A DNA stretch of 64,000 bases. Origin: Terripilifer sp031921685 (GTDB lineage: Bacteria; Pseudomonadota; Alphaproteobacteria; Rhizobiales; Beijerinckiaceae). Made by a program: the position numbers and the translations under genes. Shown here in pieces: positions 1 to 9,104 of this stretch. Every line of letters starts with the position of its first letter. Within the stretch, counting starts at the first letter, position 1. Location of the stretch: contig NZ_JAPDHU010000002.1 in assembly GCF_031921685.1 (NCBI RefSeq), positions 1,364,001 to 1,428,000 of the forward strand. Direction: 5' to 3'. Under the pieces are notes generated by a model that searched no databases, was not told where the DNA came from, and worked only from the letters and a program-made list of their open reading frames with translations.

Positions 1-55
1 CTGAAAAGTCACGTCTCGCCGCATGATCCGTTCCGCCATTTTCGCCCCAGCTTAT

Positions 56-75
56 ATATGTAATATTTGACATAT
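56..75. promoter_or_regulatory. Inverted repeat overlapping a -35 box
   Basis: ATATGT and ACATAT are separated by 8 bases, and the right arm overlaps a TTGACA hexamer at 67-72. A weak -10 candidate (TAAGTA) lies 17 bases downstream at 90-95. The arrangement fits an operator that blocks transcription of the catabolic operon starting at 154. The ATGT-N8-ACAT core resembles PadR-type operators; which regulator binds is unknown. Confidence 0.35.
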
Positions 76-153
76 GAAAGAATGTTCGTTAAGTACGCTC
101 ATCTGCGCCAGGGACCTCAGCAAGACAAGCACCCGGCATCCGAGGGGAGAACA

Positions 154-981
154 ATGGCCCAAAGAGAACGGCTTCCCGATCATTCCATCACCGGCGACGG
201 CGATATCACGGTCTATCTCCTGCATGGCGGCTATGGCTCCAAGGACTACTGGCGCTACGAAATCGCCGAACTGGTCCGCGCCGGCTATCGCGTCGTGGCG
301 TGGGATGCGCCAGGCTATGGCCTCAGCCCGCTGCCCGACCTGCCGGCCGGCGACTACAGCATCGATTATCTGGCCCGCAGCTTCGGCCTGCTGCTGAAGG
401 CAACTGCGGGGCGCACCAACATCCTGTTCGGTCACAGCCTCGGCGGCATCATCGCGCCGCGCGCGGCTCTGCTCTTTCCCGATCTTGTGCACGGCGTGAT
501 CGTCTCCGCCACCGTCGGCTCGTTCGCGACGCGCAGCGCCGAGGACCAGAAGGATTATGTCGCCAAGCGGCTGGCACCCCTCGACCAGGGCAAGACGCTG
601 GCGGAATCCGCCATGCCGCTCATCAAATCGATGTTCGGTCCAGGCGCCAGCGGCCCGATGGTCGATCTCGTCGCCGAAGTCGCAGGCTCCACCAAGGCCG
701 ACACGTTCCGCGCCTCGATCCTCGCCATCATGGCCTACGACGGCCGCGAAACCCTTAAGCAATTGCGTGTGCCCACCCTGCTCGTCGCGGGCGAATGCGA
801 CAGTGTCGGCCGGCCGGAGGGCATGAAAGCCGCCGCCGCTTTGGTGCCCGACGCTGAATTCGCCGTCATTCCTGGCGCCGGCCATTACGGCTGGGCCGAG
901 AACCAGCCCGAATTCAATCGCGTGCTGTTCGACTTCATTCAACGCCGCGTCGCCAGAGCCAAGGAAAACGCCCATGCTTGA
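154..981 (+). CDS. Alpha/beta hydrolase
   Basis: A 275-residue single-domain alpha/beta hydrolase. The nucleophile elbow is GHSLGG with Ser in the centre, the oxyanion-side HGG motif lies near the N-terminus (YLLHGGYG), and the C-terminal PGAGHYGW supplies the catalytic His. No signal peptide is seen, so it should be cytoplasmic. I chose ATG 154 because GAGGGGAG lies just upstream and the protein then begins where the fold begins; an upstream ATG at 67 would add an unrelated 29 residues. It overlaps the next gene by 8 bases and is the first gene of an operon with a carotenoid-oxygenase-family enzyme, so a role in hydrolysing an ester, lactone or ring-cleavage product of the same pathway is likely. 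The substrate is not predictable. Confidence 0.85.
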   Translation: MAQRERLPDHSITGDGDITVYLLHGGYGSKDYWRYEIAELVRAGYRVVAWDAPGYGLSPLPDLPAGDYSIDYLARSFGLLLKATAGRTNILFGHSLGGIIAPRAALLFPDLVHGVIVSATVGSFATRSAEDQKDYVAKRLAPLDQGKTLAESAMPLIKSMFGPGASGPMVDLVAEVAGSTKADTFRASILAIMAYDGRETLKQLRVPTLLVAGECDSVGRPEGMKAAAALVPDAEFAVIPGAGHYGWAENQPEFNRVLFDFIQRRVARAKENAHA

Positions 982-2476
982 AATCGTCAATCAGATCAAG
1001 CTCACCATCGCCGGCGACAACGATCATCCCTTTCTCAACGGGCCATTCACGCCCAACGACAAGGAATATACGGCCAGCACGCCTGACCTGAAGGTGATCG
1101 GCGAGATCCCGCGCGATCTCAATGGCATCTATGTGCGCAACACCCACAATCAGGTGCATGAATCGATCGGCATGTATCACCCCTATGACGGGGACGGCAT
1201 GCTGCATGCCATGCATTTCGAGGACGGCAAGGCGACCTATCGCAATCGCTTCGTGCGCACCACCGGCTTCCTCGCCGAACAGGGCGCCGGCAAATCGCTC
1301 TGGCCCGGCATTCTCGCGCCGCAGCTTTACGAGCGCCGCGGCTGGGGCTCCATGGGCGCCATGAAGGACAATGCCGGCACGGACGTGATCTGCCACGCCG
1401 GCAAGCTCATCGCTTCCATGTCGCAAGGCAGCGAGCCCTGGCGCCTCGATCCCGTGACCTTGGAGACTTTGGGCGCCGATCCGTCCTGGGCGCGCAAGGT
1501 CGTGCATGGCCTTGCCTCCCACTACAAGGTGGACTGGGAAACCGGGGAGATGATGTTCTTCAACTACCCGGAAGTCGCGCCGTTCATGAATTACGGCGTC
1601 ATCGACCGGGACAACCAACTCGTCCACTACGTGCCGATCGAACTGCCCGGACCGCGCTGGCCGCACGATCTCGGCATCACCAAGAACTATACCGTGCTGC
1701 ACGATCTGCCCTTCTTCTTCGACCATGAACTGTTGAAGAAGGGTCAGCGCAAACTGGCCTTCCACCGCGATATTCCGGCCCGCTTCGGCGTCATCCCGCG
1801 TCGTGGCGACAATGCGCAGGTGCGTTGGTTCGAGGCAAAACCCTGTTTCATCCTGCATCTGACCAATTGCTATGAAGATGGCGACGAAGTGGTCATGGAC
1901 GGCTGCATCCAGAACAATCCGCATAAGCCGCGTGTCGGCGAAGGCGGCAGCAAACAGGAACAATATGAGCGCATCCGCGCCCATCTCGACAAGCACAACA
2001 ACCCGACCCTGATGTATCGCTGGCGCTTCAATCTGCGCACCGGCCAGACGACCGAGCACCAGATCGACGACGAGATCACCGAGTTCCCGGTGTGCAGCAA
2101 CGACTATGTCGGCCGGCCCTATCGGTTCAGCTACAACGTGCTGTATCAGCCCGGCGAATGGCTGTTCCGCGGCCTCAAGCGCTACGATCTCGTCCGCGAC
2201 ACCACGGAGCGGATGGAATTCGGCGAGGGACGCTATGGCAGCGAACCACAGATCGCCCGCCGCCTCAACGCCAAGAGCGAGGATGACGGCTATCTGCTGA
2301 CTTATATCACCGACATGAAGGCCAATCAGTCGGAGTGTCTCATTCTCGATGCGGCCAATATCGCCGCCGAGCCGATCGCTCGCATCATCCTGCCCCACCG
2401 CATTTCCGCCGGCACCCACGCCTGCTGGGTGGAGGGTGATCGCATCACCACCGAAAGCCGCTCCACCACGATCTGA
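974..2476 (+). CDS. Carotenoid oxygenase (RPE65/CCD) family dioxygenase
   Basis: A 500-residue protein of full family length. The four iron-binding histidines of carotenoid cleavage oxygenases can be placed at about His183 (SHYKVD), His231 (HDLGIT), His295 (ILHLTN) and His482 (GTHACW near the C-terminus), and the N-terminal GDGMLHAM motif is present. Known members split a carbon-carbon double bond of carotenoids, apocarotenoids or lignin-derived stilbenes with a non-haem Fe(II) held by four His. No carotenoid biosynthesis gene is near, while hydrolases and transporters are, which favours catabolism of an imported stilbene- or isoeugenol-like substrate. That assignment is inference. The ATG overlaps the end of the preceding hydrolase. 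Confidence 0.88.
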   Translation: MLEIVNQIKLTIAGDNDHPFLNGPFTPNDKEYTASTPDLKVIGEIPRDLNGIYVRNTHNQVHESIGMYHPYDGDGMLHAMHFEDGKATYRNRFVRTTGFLAEQGAGKSLWPGILAPQLYERRGWGSMGAMKDNAGTDVICHAGKLIASMSQGSEPWRLDPVTLETLGADPSWARKVVHGLASHYKVDWETGEMMFFNYPEVAPFMNYGVIDRDNQLVHYVPIELPGPRWPHDLGITKNYTVLHDLPFFFDHELLKKGQRKLAFHRDIPARFGVIPRRGDNAQVRWFEAKPCFILHLTNCYEDGDEVVMDGCIQNNPHKPRVGEGGSKQEQYERIRAHLDKHNNPTLMYRWRFNLRTGQTTEHQIDDEITEFPVCSNDYVGRPYRFSYNVLYQPGEWLFRGLKRYDLVRDTTERMEFGEGRYGSEPQIARRLNAKSEDDGYLLTYITDMKANQSECLILDAANIAAEPIARIILPHRISAGTHACWVEGDRITTESRSTTI

Positions 2477-2501
2477 TCGGCACGCATGCGGGAGGAAGGC
2501 C

Positions 2502-3809
2502 ATGAGCGCGGATTTGGCAGCCGGCGGCGAAGACACACGATTGCAGCATGATCTCAGTCGCGAGCAGGTCCGCGTCATGGGTCTGGCGACCCTAGGCGGG
2601 ATGCTCGAATATTATGAATTCGTCGTCTTCATCTATCTGACGCCGATCCTGAGCCGACTTTTCTTCCCCGCCGACATGCCGCCGTGGATGGCACAACTTC
2701 AGGTTCTGGCGATCTTCTCGGTCGGCTATTTCGTCCGTCCGATCGGCGGCATCATCCTGGCGGTGCTCGGCGATCTCTTCGGCCGCAAACGATTGTTTGC
2801 CGTCAGCCTCATTCTGATGGCCGTGCCGACCTTCCTCATTGGCGTCCTGCCGACCTATGCGCAGGTTGGTATCCTCGCCCCGCTTCTGCTGCTCTTTTGC
2901 CGGTTGTTTCAAGGCATCGCCATCGGCGGCGAGATTCCCGGCGCTCTGGTGTTCATGTCGGAACATCTGCATGAGCGCCGGCTCGGCATCGCCTGCGGCC
3001 TGATGGGCTCGGGTCTGGCCATCGGCGGCATTCTCGCCTCCGGCTTCGTCGCTTTGATCATCGCTTTGCCCATGCAGGATCAGCTTTCCTACGGCTGGCG
3101 CCTGCCCTTCATCCTAGGTGGCATCTTCGGCCTGATCTCGGCTTATCTACGGCGCTATGTACGCGAGACGCCGGTGTTCGAGGAAATGCGCCGGCATAAG
3201 GAAAAAGCCAGCACGATGCCGCTGAGGGATCTGCTACGCTTTTATCCCAGAGAAACCCTCGGCTGTTTTGTCGTCGCGACGGTGCCTGCTGCCATCGTCG
3301 CCGGCGGCCTGCTCTATCCGGTCACCTATCTGCAGACATTCATGCATATCGACCGGCATGTCATCCATGACGCCGCACCCTGGGCGTCCGCTGGTCTCGC
3401 CATCGGCACATTCGTCTGCGGCCTTTTGGTCGATCGGTTTGGCGCCGTGCGCACGATCATGAGTGTCGCCGCAGCCGCCATTGTCGCCGTCTATGCCTTC
3501 TACCTGAACGTCTCGAATTCCTTGGCGACAACCTCTACCTACTTTTTCTTCTTCGGCCTGCTGATCGGCTTTCAGACCATGCTTTACGTGGTGATGATCC
3601 GCAGCTTCCCGGCGCCCGTTCGCTATACCGGCATCGCCGTCGGTTACAATCTGGCGGCGGCCCTCGTCGGTGGCCTTTCACCCGTCATCCTCGGTGCATT
3701 GGCGCCGATCGTGCCGATCACCCCGGCCCATTATGTGGCTTTCTTTGCGCTGGTCGCCATTGTCGCGACACCGATCATCTGGCGCTGGCGTTACCCGCTG
3801 GCGACATAA
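2502..3809 (+). CDS. MFS transporter, metabolite:H+ symporter type
   Basis: A 435-residue inner-membrane protein with about 12 hydrophobic segments. The first helix carries the MHS-family signature (GGMLEYYEFVVF), and loop 2-3 has the MFS motif GDLFGRKR. MHS members are proton symporters for organic acids such as ketoglutarate, shikimate or aromatic acids. ATG 2502 follows GGAGGAAGG; the frame is open further upstream, but that part overlaps the dioxygenase gene and lacks hydrophobic character. It lies 25 bases after the dioxygenase gene in the same operon and probably imports the pathway substrate. Confidence 0.87.
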   Translation: MSADLAAGGEDTRLQHDLSREQVRVMGLATLGGMLEYYEFVVFIYLTPILSRLFFPADMPPWMAQLQVLAIFSVGYFVRPIGGIILAVLGDLFGRKRLFAVSLILMAVPTFLIGVLPTYAQVGILAPLLLLFCRLFQGIAIGGEIPGALVFMSEHLHERRLGIACGLMGSGLAIGGILASGFVALIIALPMQDQLSYGWRLPFILGGIFGLISAYLRRYVRETPVFEEMRRHKEKASTMPLRDLLRFYPRETLGCFVVATVPAAIVAGGLLYPVTYLQTFMHIDRHVIHDAAPWASAGLAIGTFVCGLLVDRFGAVRTIMSVAAAAIVAVYAFYLNVSNSLATTSTYFFFFGLLIGFQTMLYVVMIRSFPAPVRYTGIAVGYNLAAALVGGLSPVILGALAPIVPITPAHYVAFFALVAIVATPIIWRWRYPLAT

Positions 3810-3828
3810 CAATCCGGGAGGCGATGCG

Positions 3829-4557
3829 ATGAACAAGACCAATCTCCCGGCCTGGGCCCATAAGAGCGCGATGCGCCGCCGCAAGGCCGAACATCCCCAT
3901 GCCGATCTCGATCCGAGGAAGACGGCTCTGGTCGTCATCGATCTGCAGAACGCCTTCATGGTGAAGGAACACGCGGTCTCGCTGATCCCCACGGCGCTCT
4001 CGATTGTCGATAATGTCAATCGCCTGGCAACGGCGGTGCGTACCGGCGGCGGAAAGGTGTACTGGATTCAGAATACGTTCACGCCAGAGACCGTCGAATC
4101 CTGGTCGAACTGGTTCGCCATGAACCTGCCCGAAGCCACCGCTCTGTCGCTCGAAACGCAAAAGCCTGGATCGCCGGGCCATGCGCTCTATGCCGGACTC
4201 GATGTTCGCCCGGAAGACGATTGCGTGGAAAAGACACGCTTCAGCGCCTTTATCGACGGCGCCTCCAATCTGCCGGCGCGGCTGCGTGCCGGCGGCTACA
4301 ACACGGTGATCATCGTTGGCACGGTCACCAATGTCTGTTGTGAATCCTCGGCCCGCGATGCCGCCATGCTGAATTTCAAGACCGTCATGGTGAGCGATGC
4401 CAATGCCACCTATGACGATGACGCCCATAACGCAGCGCTCGGCACGTTCTACGCTCTGTTTGGCGATGTTGCCTCCACAGACGAGGTGATCGCCTGGATC
4501 GAGAAAAACGCTGCTATGGCGAAGAAAACGCCTGCCAAAACAAACGCAGAGGTATGA
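3829..4557 (+). CDS. Isochorismatase-family cysteine hydrolase
   Basis: A 242-residue protein with the full catalytic triad of the isochorismatase-like superfamily: Asp38 in VVIDLQNAF, Lys in VEKTRFSAF, and Cys in TNVCCESSARDA, with the cis-peptide region just before the Cys. Members are amidases (nicotinamidase, N-carbamoylsarcosine amidase, maleamate amidohydrolase) or vinyl-ether hydrolases. An N-terminal extension of about 30 basic residues (MRRRKAE) precedes the core. ATG 3829 follows CGGGAGG. It sits between the MFS and TctC genes of one operon. Pairing with alpha/beta hydrolases recalls deformylase plus maleamate amidase in nicotinate catabolism, but other nic genes are absent, so the substrate stays open. 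Confidence 0.85.
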   Translation: MNKTNLPAWAHKSAMRRRKAEHPHADLDPRKTALVVIDLQNAFMVKEHAVSLIPTALSIVDNVNRLATAVRTGGGKVYWIQNTFTPETVESWSNWFAMNLPEATALSLETQKPGSPGHALYAGLDVRPEDDCVEKTRFSAFIDGASNLPARLRAGGYNTVIIVGTVTNVCCESSARDAAMLNFKTVMVSDANATYDDDAHNAALGTFYALFGDVASTDEVIAWIEKNAAMAKKTPAKTNAEV

Positions 4558-4570
4558 GGGGAGGAAAAAC

Positions 4571-4593
4571 AAGACCGCCGTTTAAGGCGGCTT
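4571..4593 (+). terminator. Intra-operon hairpin
   Basis: CCGCC and GGCGG enclose a GTTTAA loop, extended by AAG/CTT with one bulged A. The hairpin lies in the 61-base gap before the TctC gene. There is no U-run, so it is more likely an mRNA processing or stability element, or a weak attenuator, than a full terminator. Confidence 0.4.
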
Positions 4594-4618
4594 ACACAAC
4601 GACTGGGAGGGATTTGTC

Positions 4619-5593
4619 ATGATGCCACGCCGCCTATTGCCATTGATTGGTGCCGCCATCGTCGCGGCACTGCCTGCCGCCGCCATGGCAGACGAAACCT
4701 GGCCAACCAAAACGCTGACCGTCATCGTACCGTATCCGCCCGGCGGATTGACCGACGTGGTCACCCGCCCTATGGCGACCAAGCTCAGCAAGATTCTCGG
4801 CAAGCCGGTTATCGTCGTCAATCAGCCAGGAGCCGGCGGCAAGGTTGGCCTGCAAGCCATGCTGAAAGCGCCGCACGATGGCCACACCATCGGTACGGTC
4901 GTTCCGGCCACCATGGTCTCGCTACCCTTGACCGACAAGAGCTACGGCATCGATCCGCTGAAGGACTTCACGCCGCTGACCATAGCTGTCGACACGTTCA
5001 TGCTGCTGATGGCCAATGCCGAAGCCGGAAAGACGCTCAAAGATTTTACCGCCAATGCCCGCGCCAATCCGGGCAAGTTCAACTACGGCACGCTCGGCGC
5101 CGGCACGTCCTATCATTTCTACAGCGTCATTCTCGGCAAGGAGCTTGGGATCGATACGGTACATGTCGTCTATAAAGGCGACAGCAATGCCTTGAACGAT
5201 CTCGCCGGCGGCCAGATTCAATTTCTGCTGACCAGCGCGGCGGCTGGTCGCGCCTATCTCACCTCGGGCAAGACCGTACCGCTCGGCGTCACCGGCAGCG
5301 AGCGCAGCGCCTCCCTGCCCGACATTCCGACCTTGCGCGAACAAGGCGTCGATCTCGTCACCGAAGGCTGGGTCGGCTATGTCGTGCCCTCAGGCGTGCC
5401 GGCGCCCATCGCCCGTAAACTTGAAGCGGCGATGCGCGAAGCGATTCACGATCCCGATGTCAGCAAGGTCTACACCAACATCGGCTATACGGTACGCGGC
5501 ACCACCGGCGCAGAATTTCGCAGCACTGTGGAGGCCAATCTCAAACGCTTCGACAAGCTCATCAAGGACGGCGACATCCAGCTCGCCGAATAA
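4619..5593 (+). CDS. TctC/Bug-family extracytoplasmic solute-binding protein
   Basis: A 324-residue periplasmic binding protein. Residues 1-24 form a signal peptide ending at AMA-DE, and the mature protein starts with the family motif TWPTKTLTVIVPYPPGGLTD. Bug proteins bind carboxylates and amides; classical ones deliver to a TctAB membrane pair, but many are orphans, as here. GGGAGGG precedes ATG 4619 (a second ATG follows at 4622). It lies within the catabolic operon, so it may capture the substrate of the dioxygenase pathway or act as a sensor. Which membrane partner it uses cannot be told from this window. Confidence 0.88.
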   Translation: MMPRRLLPLIGAAIVAALPAAAMADETWPTKTLTVIVPYPPGGLTDVVTRPMATKLSKILGKPVIVVNQPGAGGKVGLQAMLKAPHDGHTIGTVVPATMVSLPLTDKSYGIDPLKDFTPLTIAVDTFMLLMANAEAGKTLKDFTANARANPGKFNYGTLGAGTSYHFYSVILGKELGIDTVHVVYKGDSNALNDLAGGQIQFLLTSAAAGRAYLTSGKTVPLGVTGSERSASLPDIPTLREQGVDLVTEGWVGYVVPSGVPAPIARKLEAAMREAIHDPDVSKVYTNIGYTVRGTTGAEFRSTVEANLKRFDKLIKDGDIQLAE

Positions 5594-5621
5594 ACATCAA
5601 CACACGTCTGAGGATCCGCCT

Positions 5622-6320
5622 GTGTCCAAACCATCCCTCGTCCTTCTGCCCGGTCTCAACAACACGCGTGCTGTCTTCGCGGACATGGGGCGGCTGCTCG
5701 CCGACGATGCCGATGTAGTCGCCATGGAATATCCGCCGCTCGACACGCTCGACGCCATCGCCACCGATGTGTTGGCCCAATGCCCGGAACGTTTCAGCCT
5801 CTGCGCCTTCTCTTTCGGCGGCTATGTCGCCGCCGCCATGCTCGAACAAGTGCCGGAACGGATCGAACGGCTCGCCTTCATCGGCTCAGGCCCCGGCGCC
5901 GACAAGCCCGAACGGCGCGGCGCCCGCGAGGCCGCCATCGCACGGGCGCAAGCTGGCGACTATGAAGCCATGGTGAAAGCCAATGCCAATTCGGCCTTTC
6001 ACGCCGACAGTCTGGCGAATGCCGATCTGATGACGCGGCGTGATGCGATGGTGAAGGATTATGGCGCAGAGCGGTATGTCGCCCACAGCCGCGCCGCCCT
6101 CGATCGGCCGGCGCGCTATCATCTCCTCGCCAACCTGCAACGCGAAATGCTAGTAATGGCCGGCGAAAGCGACACGCTGGTGCCGCTTCCTGATATGCAG
6201 CGCACGGCCTCCGCCGCGCCAAACGCCCGCGTTGTCGTCATCCCCGGCGCCGGCCATCTGCTGCCGATGGAAAAGCCGGCGGCGGCCGCAGCCGAACTGC
6301 GCCGCTGGCTGGCGTTTTAA
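5622..6320 (+). CDS. Alpha/beta hydrolase
   Basis: A 232-residue alpha/beta hydrolase of short type. It starts at GTG 5622, giving MSKPSLVLLPGLNNT; the open frame extends upstream only through the TctC gene in another frame. The nucleophile elbow is AFSFGGYVAA with Ser in the centre, and the catalytic His is in PGAGHLLPMEKP. The compact cap region resembles esterases and proline-iminopeptidase-like carboxyl hydrolases. It is the last gene of the plus-strand operon and ends one base before the convergent ABC ATPase gene, with no obvious terminator between them. The substrate is unknown. Confidence 0.82.
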   Translation: MSKPSLVLLPGLNNTRAVFADMGRLLADDADVVAMEYPPLDTLDAIATDVLAQCPERFSLCAFSFGGYVAAAMLEQVPERIERLAFIGSGPGADKPERRGAREAAIARAQAGDYEAMVKANANSAFHADSLANADLMTRRDAMVKDYGAERYVAHSRAALDRPARYHLLANLQREMLVMAGESDTLVPLPDMQRTASAAPNARVVVIPGAGHLLPMEKPAAAAAELRRWLAF

Positions 6321-7387
6321 TCAGCCAGCGAGATAGCAGACCGCGTTCGGATTGATACGTGGCCACACCTGCGTGCCCGGCACAAACCGACTTGCGCCAG
6401 ACCCCGTATTCGTGTCGCGCACCATGAGAGTTTCGCCCGACGCCAGAGCGATCGTATAGCTCGATGCCAAGCCGTGATAAATCATATCGGTCACCACCGC
6501 TGGCGCGAGCGTATCGTCGGGCATGGCGCCAAGCTCGATCCGATCGGGCCGCAGTGCCAGCTTGACGCGCTGACCTTCCGCATAATCAGCCGAAGGCCCA
6601 GCAAAGACGAGCCCGGCGACGGCAAGCTGCGTGCTTTCCGTGCCCGACTTCAAGACTTTCGCCTCGAGGAAATTGGAAATGCCCATGAAATCGGCGACGA
6701 AACGCGTGCGTGGCGCTTCGAAAATCTCGCCCGCGCGACCAAGCTGCTCGACCCGGCCGCCGTTCATCACCGCGATCCAATCGCTGAGCATCAGTGCCTC
6801 TTCCTGATCATGGGTCACGAACAAAGTGGTGATCTTCAATTCGCGGGTGATCCGATGCAATTCCCGCTGCATGGTTTCGCGCAATTTGCGGTCGAGCGCC
6901 GCGAAAGGCTCGTCAAGAATGAGCACGCTCGGCTCGATCACCAAGGCCCGCGCCAGAGCGACGCGCTGCTGCTGTCCACCCGACATCTGGCGCGGATAAC
7001 GATTGGCGAGATGCGACAGATGGACGAGTTCCAAAGCCTTGGCGACCCGCTGCTTCTTCTCCTCGCCCGTAACGCCGCGCATCTTTAAGCCGAAACCGAC
7101 ATTGTCGGCCGCCGTCATATGCGGGAACAAAGCGAGGCTTTGGAAAACCATGCCGATCCGCCGCTGCGCCGCCGACAGCGGCGTTACATCCTGACCGTCG
7201 AACAACACCTGGCCGCCATCGGGCGCTGCGTCAACCCGGCCAAAATCCGCAGTGTCGTGCTCTTGCCGCAACCGCTTGGCCCCAACAATGTCAGGAATTC
7301 ACCGGCGCCAACGGCAACCGACACATCGTCGACCGCCACGGCACCTTCATAGCGCTTGGCGATATTCTGAAGTTGAATGGCGACCAT
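6321..7387 (-). pseudogene. ABC transporter ATP-binding protein, PotA-like, with a one-base frameshift
   Basis: Two overlapping minus-strand frames together make one PotA-type ATPase. The upstream frame (start ATG 7387) reads through Walker A (GPSGCGKSTT) to ILAGLTQ. The downstream frame resumes at PDGGQVLFDG and contains the Q-loop (MVFQSLALFPHM), signature (MSGGQQQRVALARAL), Walker B (VLILDEPF), H-loop (FVTHDQEEA) and a C-terminal TOBE-like domain. The break is at about 7221-7226, in a run of three C on the coding strand; one extra C restores LTQRPDGG and gives exactly 356 codons. It may be a real mutation or a sequencing error. The gene is last in the ABC operon, and its ATG shares one base with the permease stop. 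Confidence 0.85.
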
Positions 7388-8184
7388 CAGGAGGCTCCAA
7401 GGACACGCCGCAGGCCGAACAGCCGTTCGAGCACCACGGTCAGCAGAAGAGTGGCAAGGATCAGCATCGACGACAAAGCCGTCACGGAGGGATCGACGCT
7501 ATATTCGATGTGCGACATGATCGCGATCGGCAGGGTCGTCGTATCGACATCGATGAGAAACAGCGACACCGCAGCCTCGTCGAACGAGAGGATAAAACCG
7601 AAGATGGCGCCGGCCATGATCCCTTGCGCGATCGACGGCAGAGTGACATGCACCAGAGTCTGCCAGCGCGAGGCGCCAAACAATGCCGCCGCCTCCTCCA
7701 GGGATGGGTCGAGCCGCACCAAGGCGGCGAGTGTGGTCCGCGTCGAATAAGGCAGGATCACCAACACATGGCCGAACAGCAGTCGCTGCCAGGCGGTGCC
7801 AAAATCAATCGCCGAAAAGGCGACCAGCAAGGCGATGCCGATGACGATGCCCGGCACCAGCAGCGGCGCCAACAGCAAGGCTTGCAAGGCATTGCGGCCG
7901 GGAAAACGGCCACGGTGAATGCCAAAGGCAGCAGCCGCACCGAGCGGCGTGGCGATCAACGTCGCCAGGGCCGCGATGGTGAGGCTGGTGCGCAAGCCTG
8001 CCATGAAGCTCGGTTCGCTCAGCGCCTTCCAATACCAGATGAGCGAAAAATCCTTTGGCGGAAAGCTCTCCACCGCATCGGAGCCGAAAGAGGTGAGGAC
8101 GACCATCAGCAACGGTGCGACGAGAAAGAGATAGAGAAGCACCACCAGCACTTTGAAGCCAATCGCGCCGAAATCGGTCTTCAT
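7387..8184 (-). CDS. ABC transporter permease, PotC-like
   Basis: A 265-residue inner-membrane permease with about six hydrophobic helices and the binding-protein-dependent EAA loop (LEEAAALFGASRWQTLVHVTLP shape, near residue 180), which docks on the ATPase. The real start is ATG 8184 (MKTDFGAIG), which overlaps the end of the first permease by ATGA; the open frame upstream of it overlaps that gene. The family transports polyamines, opines or related small cations and amides with a PotA ATPase. Confidence 0.9.
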   Translation of the reverse strand: MKTDFGAIGFKVLVVLLYLFLVAPLLMVVLTSFGSDAVESFPPKDFSLIWYWKALSEPSFMAGLRTSLTIAALATLIATPLGAAAAFGIHRGRFPGRNALQALLLAPLLVPGIVIGIALLVAFSAIDFGTAWQRLLFGHVLVILPYSTRTTLAALVRLDPSLEEAAALFGASRWQTLVHVTLPSIAQGIMAGAIFGFILSFDEAAVSLFLIDVDTTTLPIAIMSHIEYSVDPSVTALSSMLILATLLLTVVLERLFGLRRVLGAS

Positions 8185-9104
8185 GCGCCCTCCCCCCAGC
8201 GACGGCTGAGCCGAGCCACCGCCGTCAACATGAACAGAATGGTCAACAGCGAGGTGGCGAGCAGGATTGCCACCAGAACGGCGCCGAAGTGCCAATTGAA
8301 GTTCATGACGAACTGCTGATAGACGACGGTCGCCAAGACATAGGAATTGGCCGCGCCCATCATCGCCGGTGTGACATAAGAGGACATGGCCAGACTGAAG
8401 ACGATGGTCGCGCCCGCCACGACACCGGGCATGGCGAGCGGCAGGATGATCTCGCGCACCGTGGTCGCGCCGCTGGCGCCCAGCGTCTTGGCCGCTTCCG
8501 CCAGGAGCGGATCGATCCGATCGAGCGAAGCCATGATGGTCAGGACCACATAGGGAATGAAGACATGGACCAGGCCAATGATGACGGCCGTATCCGTGTA
8601 CATGATCTGCATCGGCGCGATGCCGACGGCTTCCAGCGCCCGATTGAACAAACCCTTGTTGCCCAGAATGATGATCCAGCCGAAGGTACGCGCCACGATG
8701 CTGACCAAGAGCGGCGCCAATACCACCACGGTCAACAAGCCGCGCCATTTCGGCGACGTCTGCCAGAGCGAGACGGCGAGAATGAAACCGAGCGCGCTGG
8801 CGATCACGGTCGTCGCCGCCGCCACCCACAAGGTGCGCCCGAGAATGCTCCAATAATAGCCGTCACCGACGAGCTTGAGATAATTGGCGAAGGTTACCTG
8901 CGGCACGAGTTCGATCACGCCAAGCTGCGCCGGATTGAAGCTCAGAAGCAGCAGATAGCCGACCGGAAGAACCAGACCGAAGAACACGATCGCCGCCGCC
9001 GGAATGGAAATCGTCAGACCCGATTTGGGAAACAGATCGACGATCTGAGCGAACAATCCTCGCAGCGTCATCGGCGCACCACGATTAAGGGAAATATCGC
9101 TCAC
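8181..9104 (-). CDS. ABC transporter permease, PotB-like
   Basis: A 307-residue permease that pairs with the following one. Hydrophobic helices begin at about residue 30 (AAAIVFFGLVLPVGYLLL), and the EAA loop (LLAEAAKTLGASGATTVREIILP shape) is near residue 205. The start is GTG 9104, overlapping the stop of the cysteine hydrolase by GTGA, so translation is probably coupled along the operon. With the binding protein and ATPase it forms one importer of the spermidine/putrescine/opine class. Confidence 0.9.
   Translation of the reverse strand: MSDISLNRGAPMTLRGLFAQIVDLFPKSGLTISIPAAAIVFFGLVLPVGYLLLLSFNPAQLGVIELVPQVTFANYLKLVGDGYYWSILGRTLWVAAATTVIASALGFILAVSLWQTSPKWRGLLTVVVLAPLLVSIVARTFGWIIILGNKGLFNRALEAVGIAPMQIMYTDTAVIIGLVHVFIPYVVLTIMASLDRIDPLLAEAAKTLGASGATTVREIILPLAMPGVVAGATIVFSLAMSSYVTPAMMGAANSYVLATVVYQQFVMNFNWHFGAVLVAILLATSLLTILFMLTAVARLSRRWGEGA

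Noticed and set aside
935..2578. 547-codon open frame antisense to the carotenoid oxygenase gene
   Set aside because: It is the complement of a clear gene, its sequence is Ala/Gly/His-rich without domain pattern, and such long antisense frames are common in GC-rich DNA.
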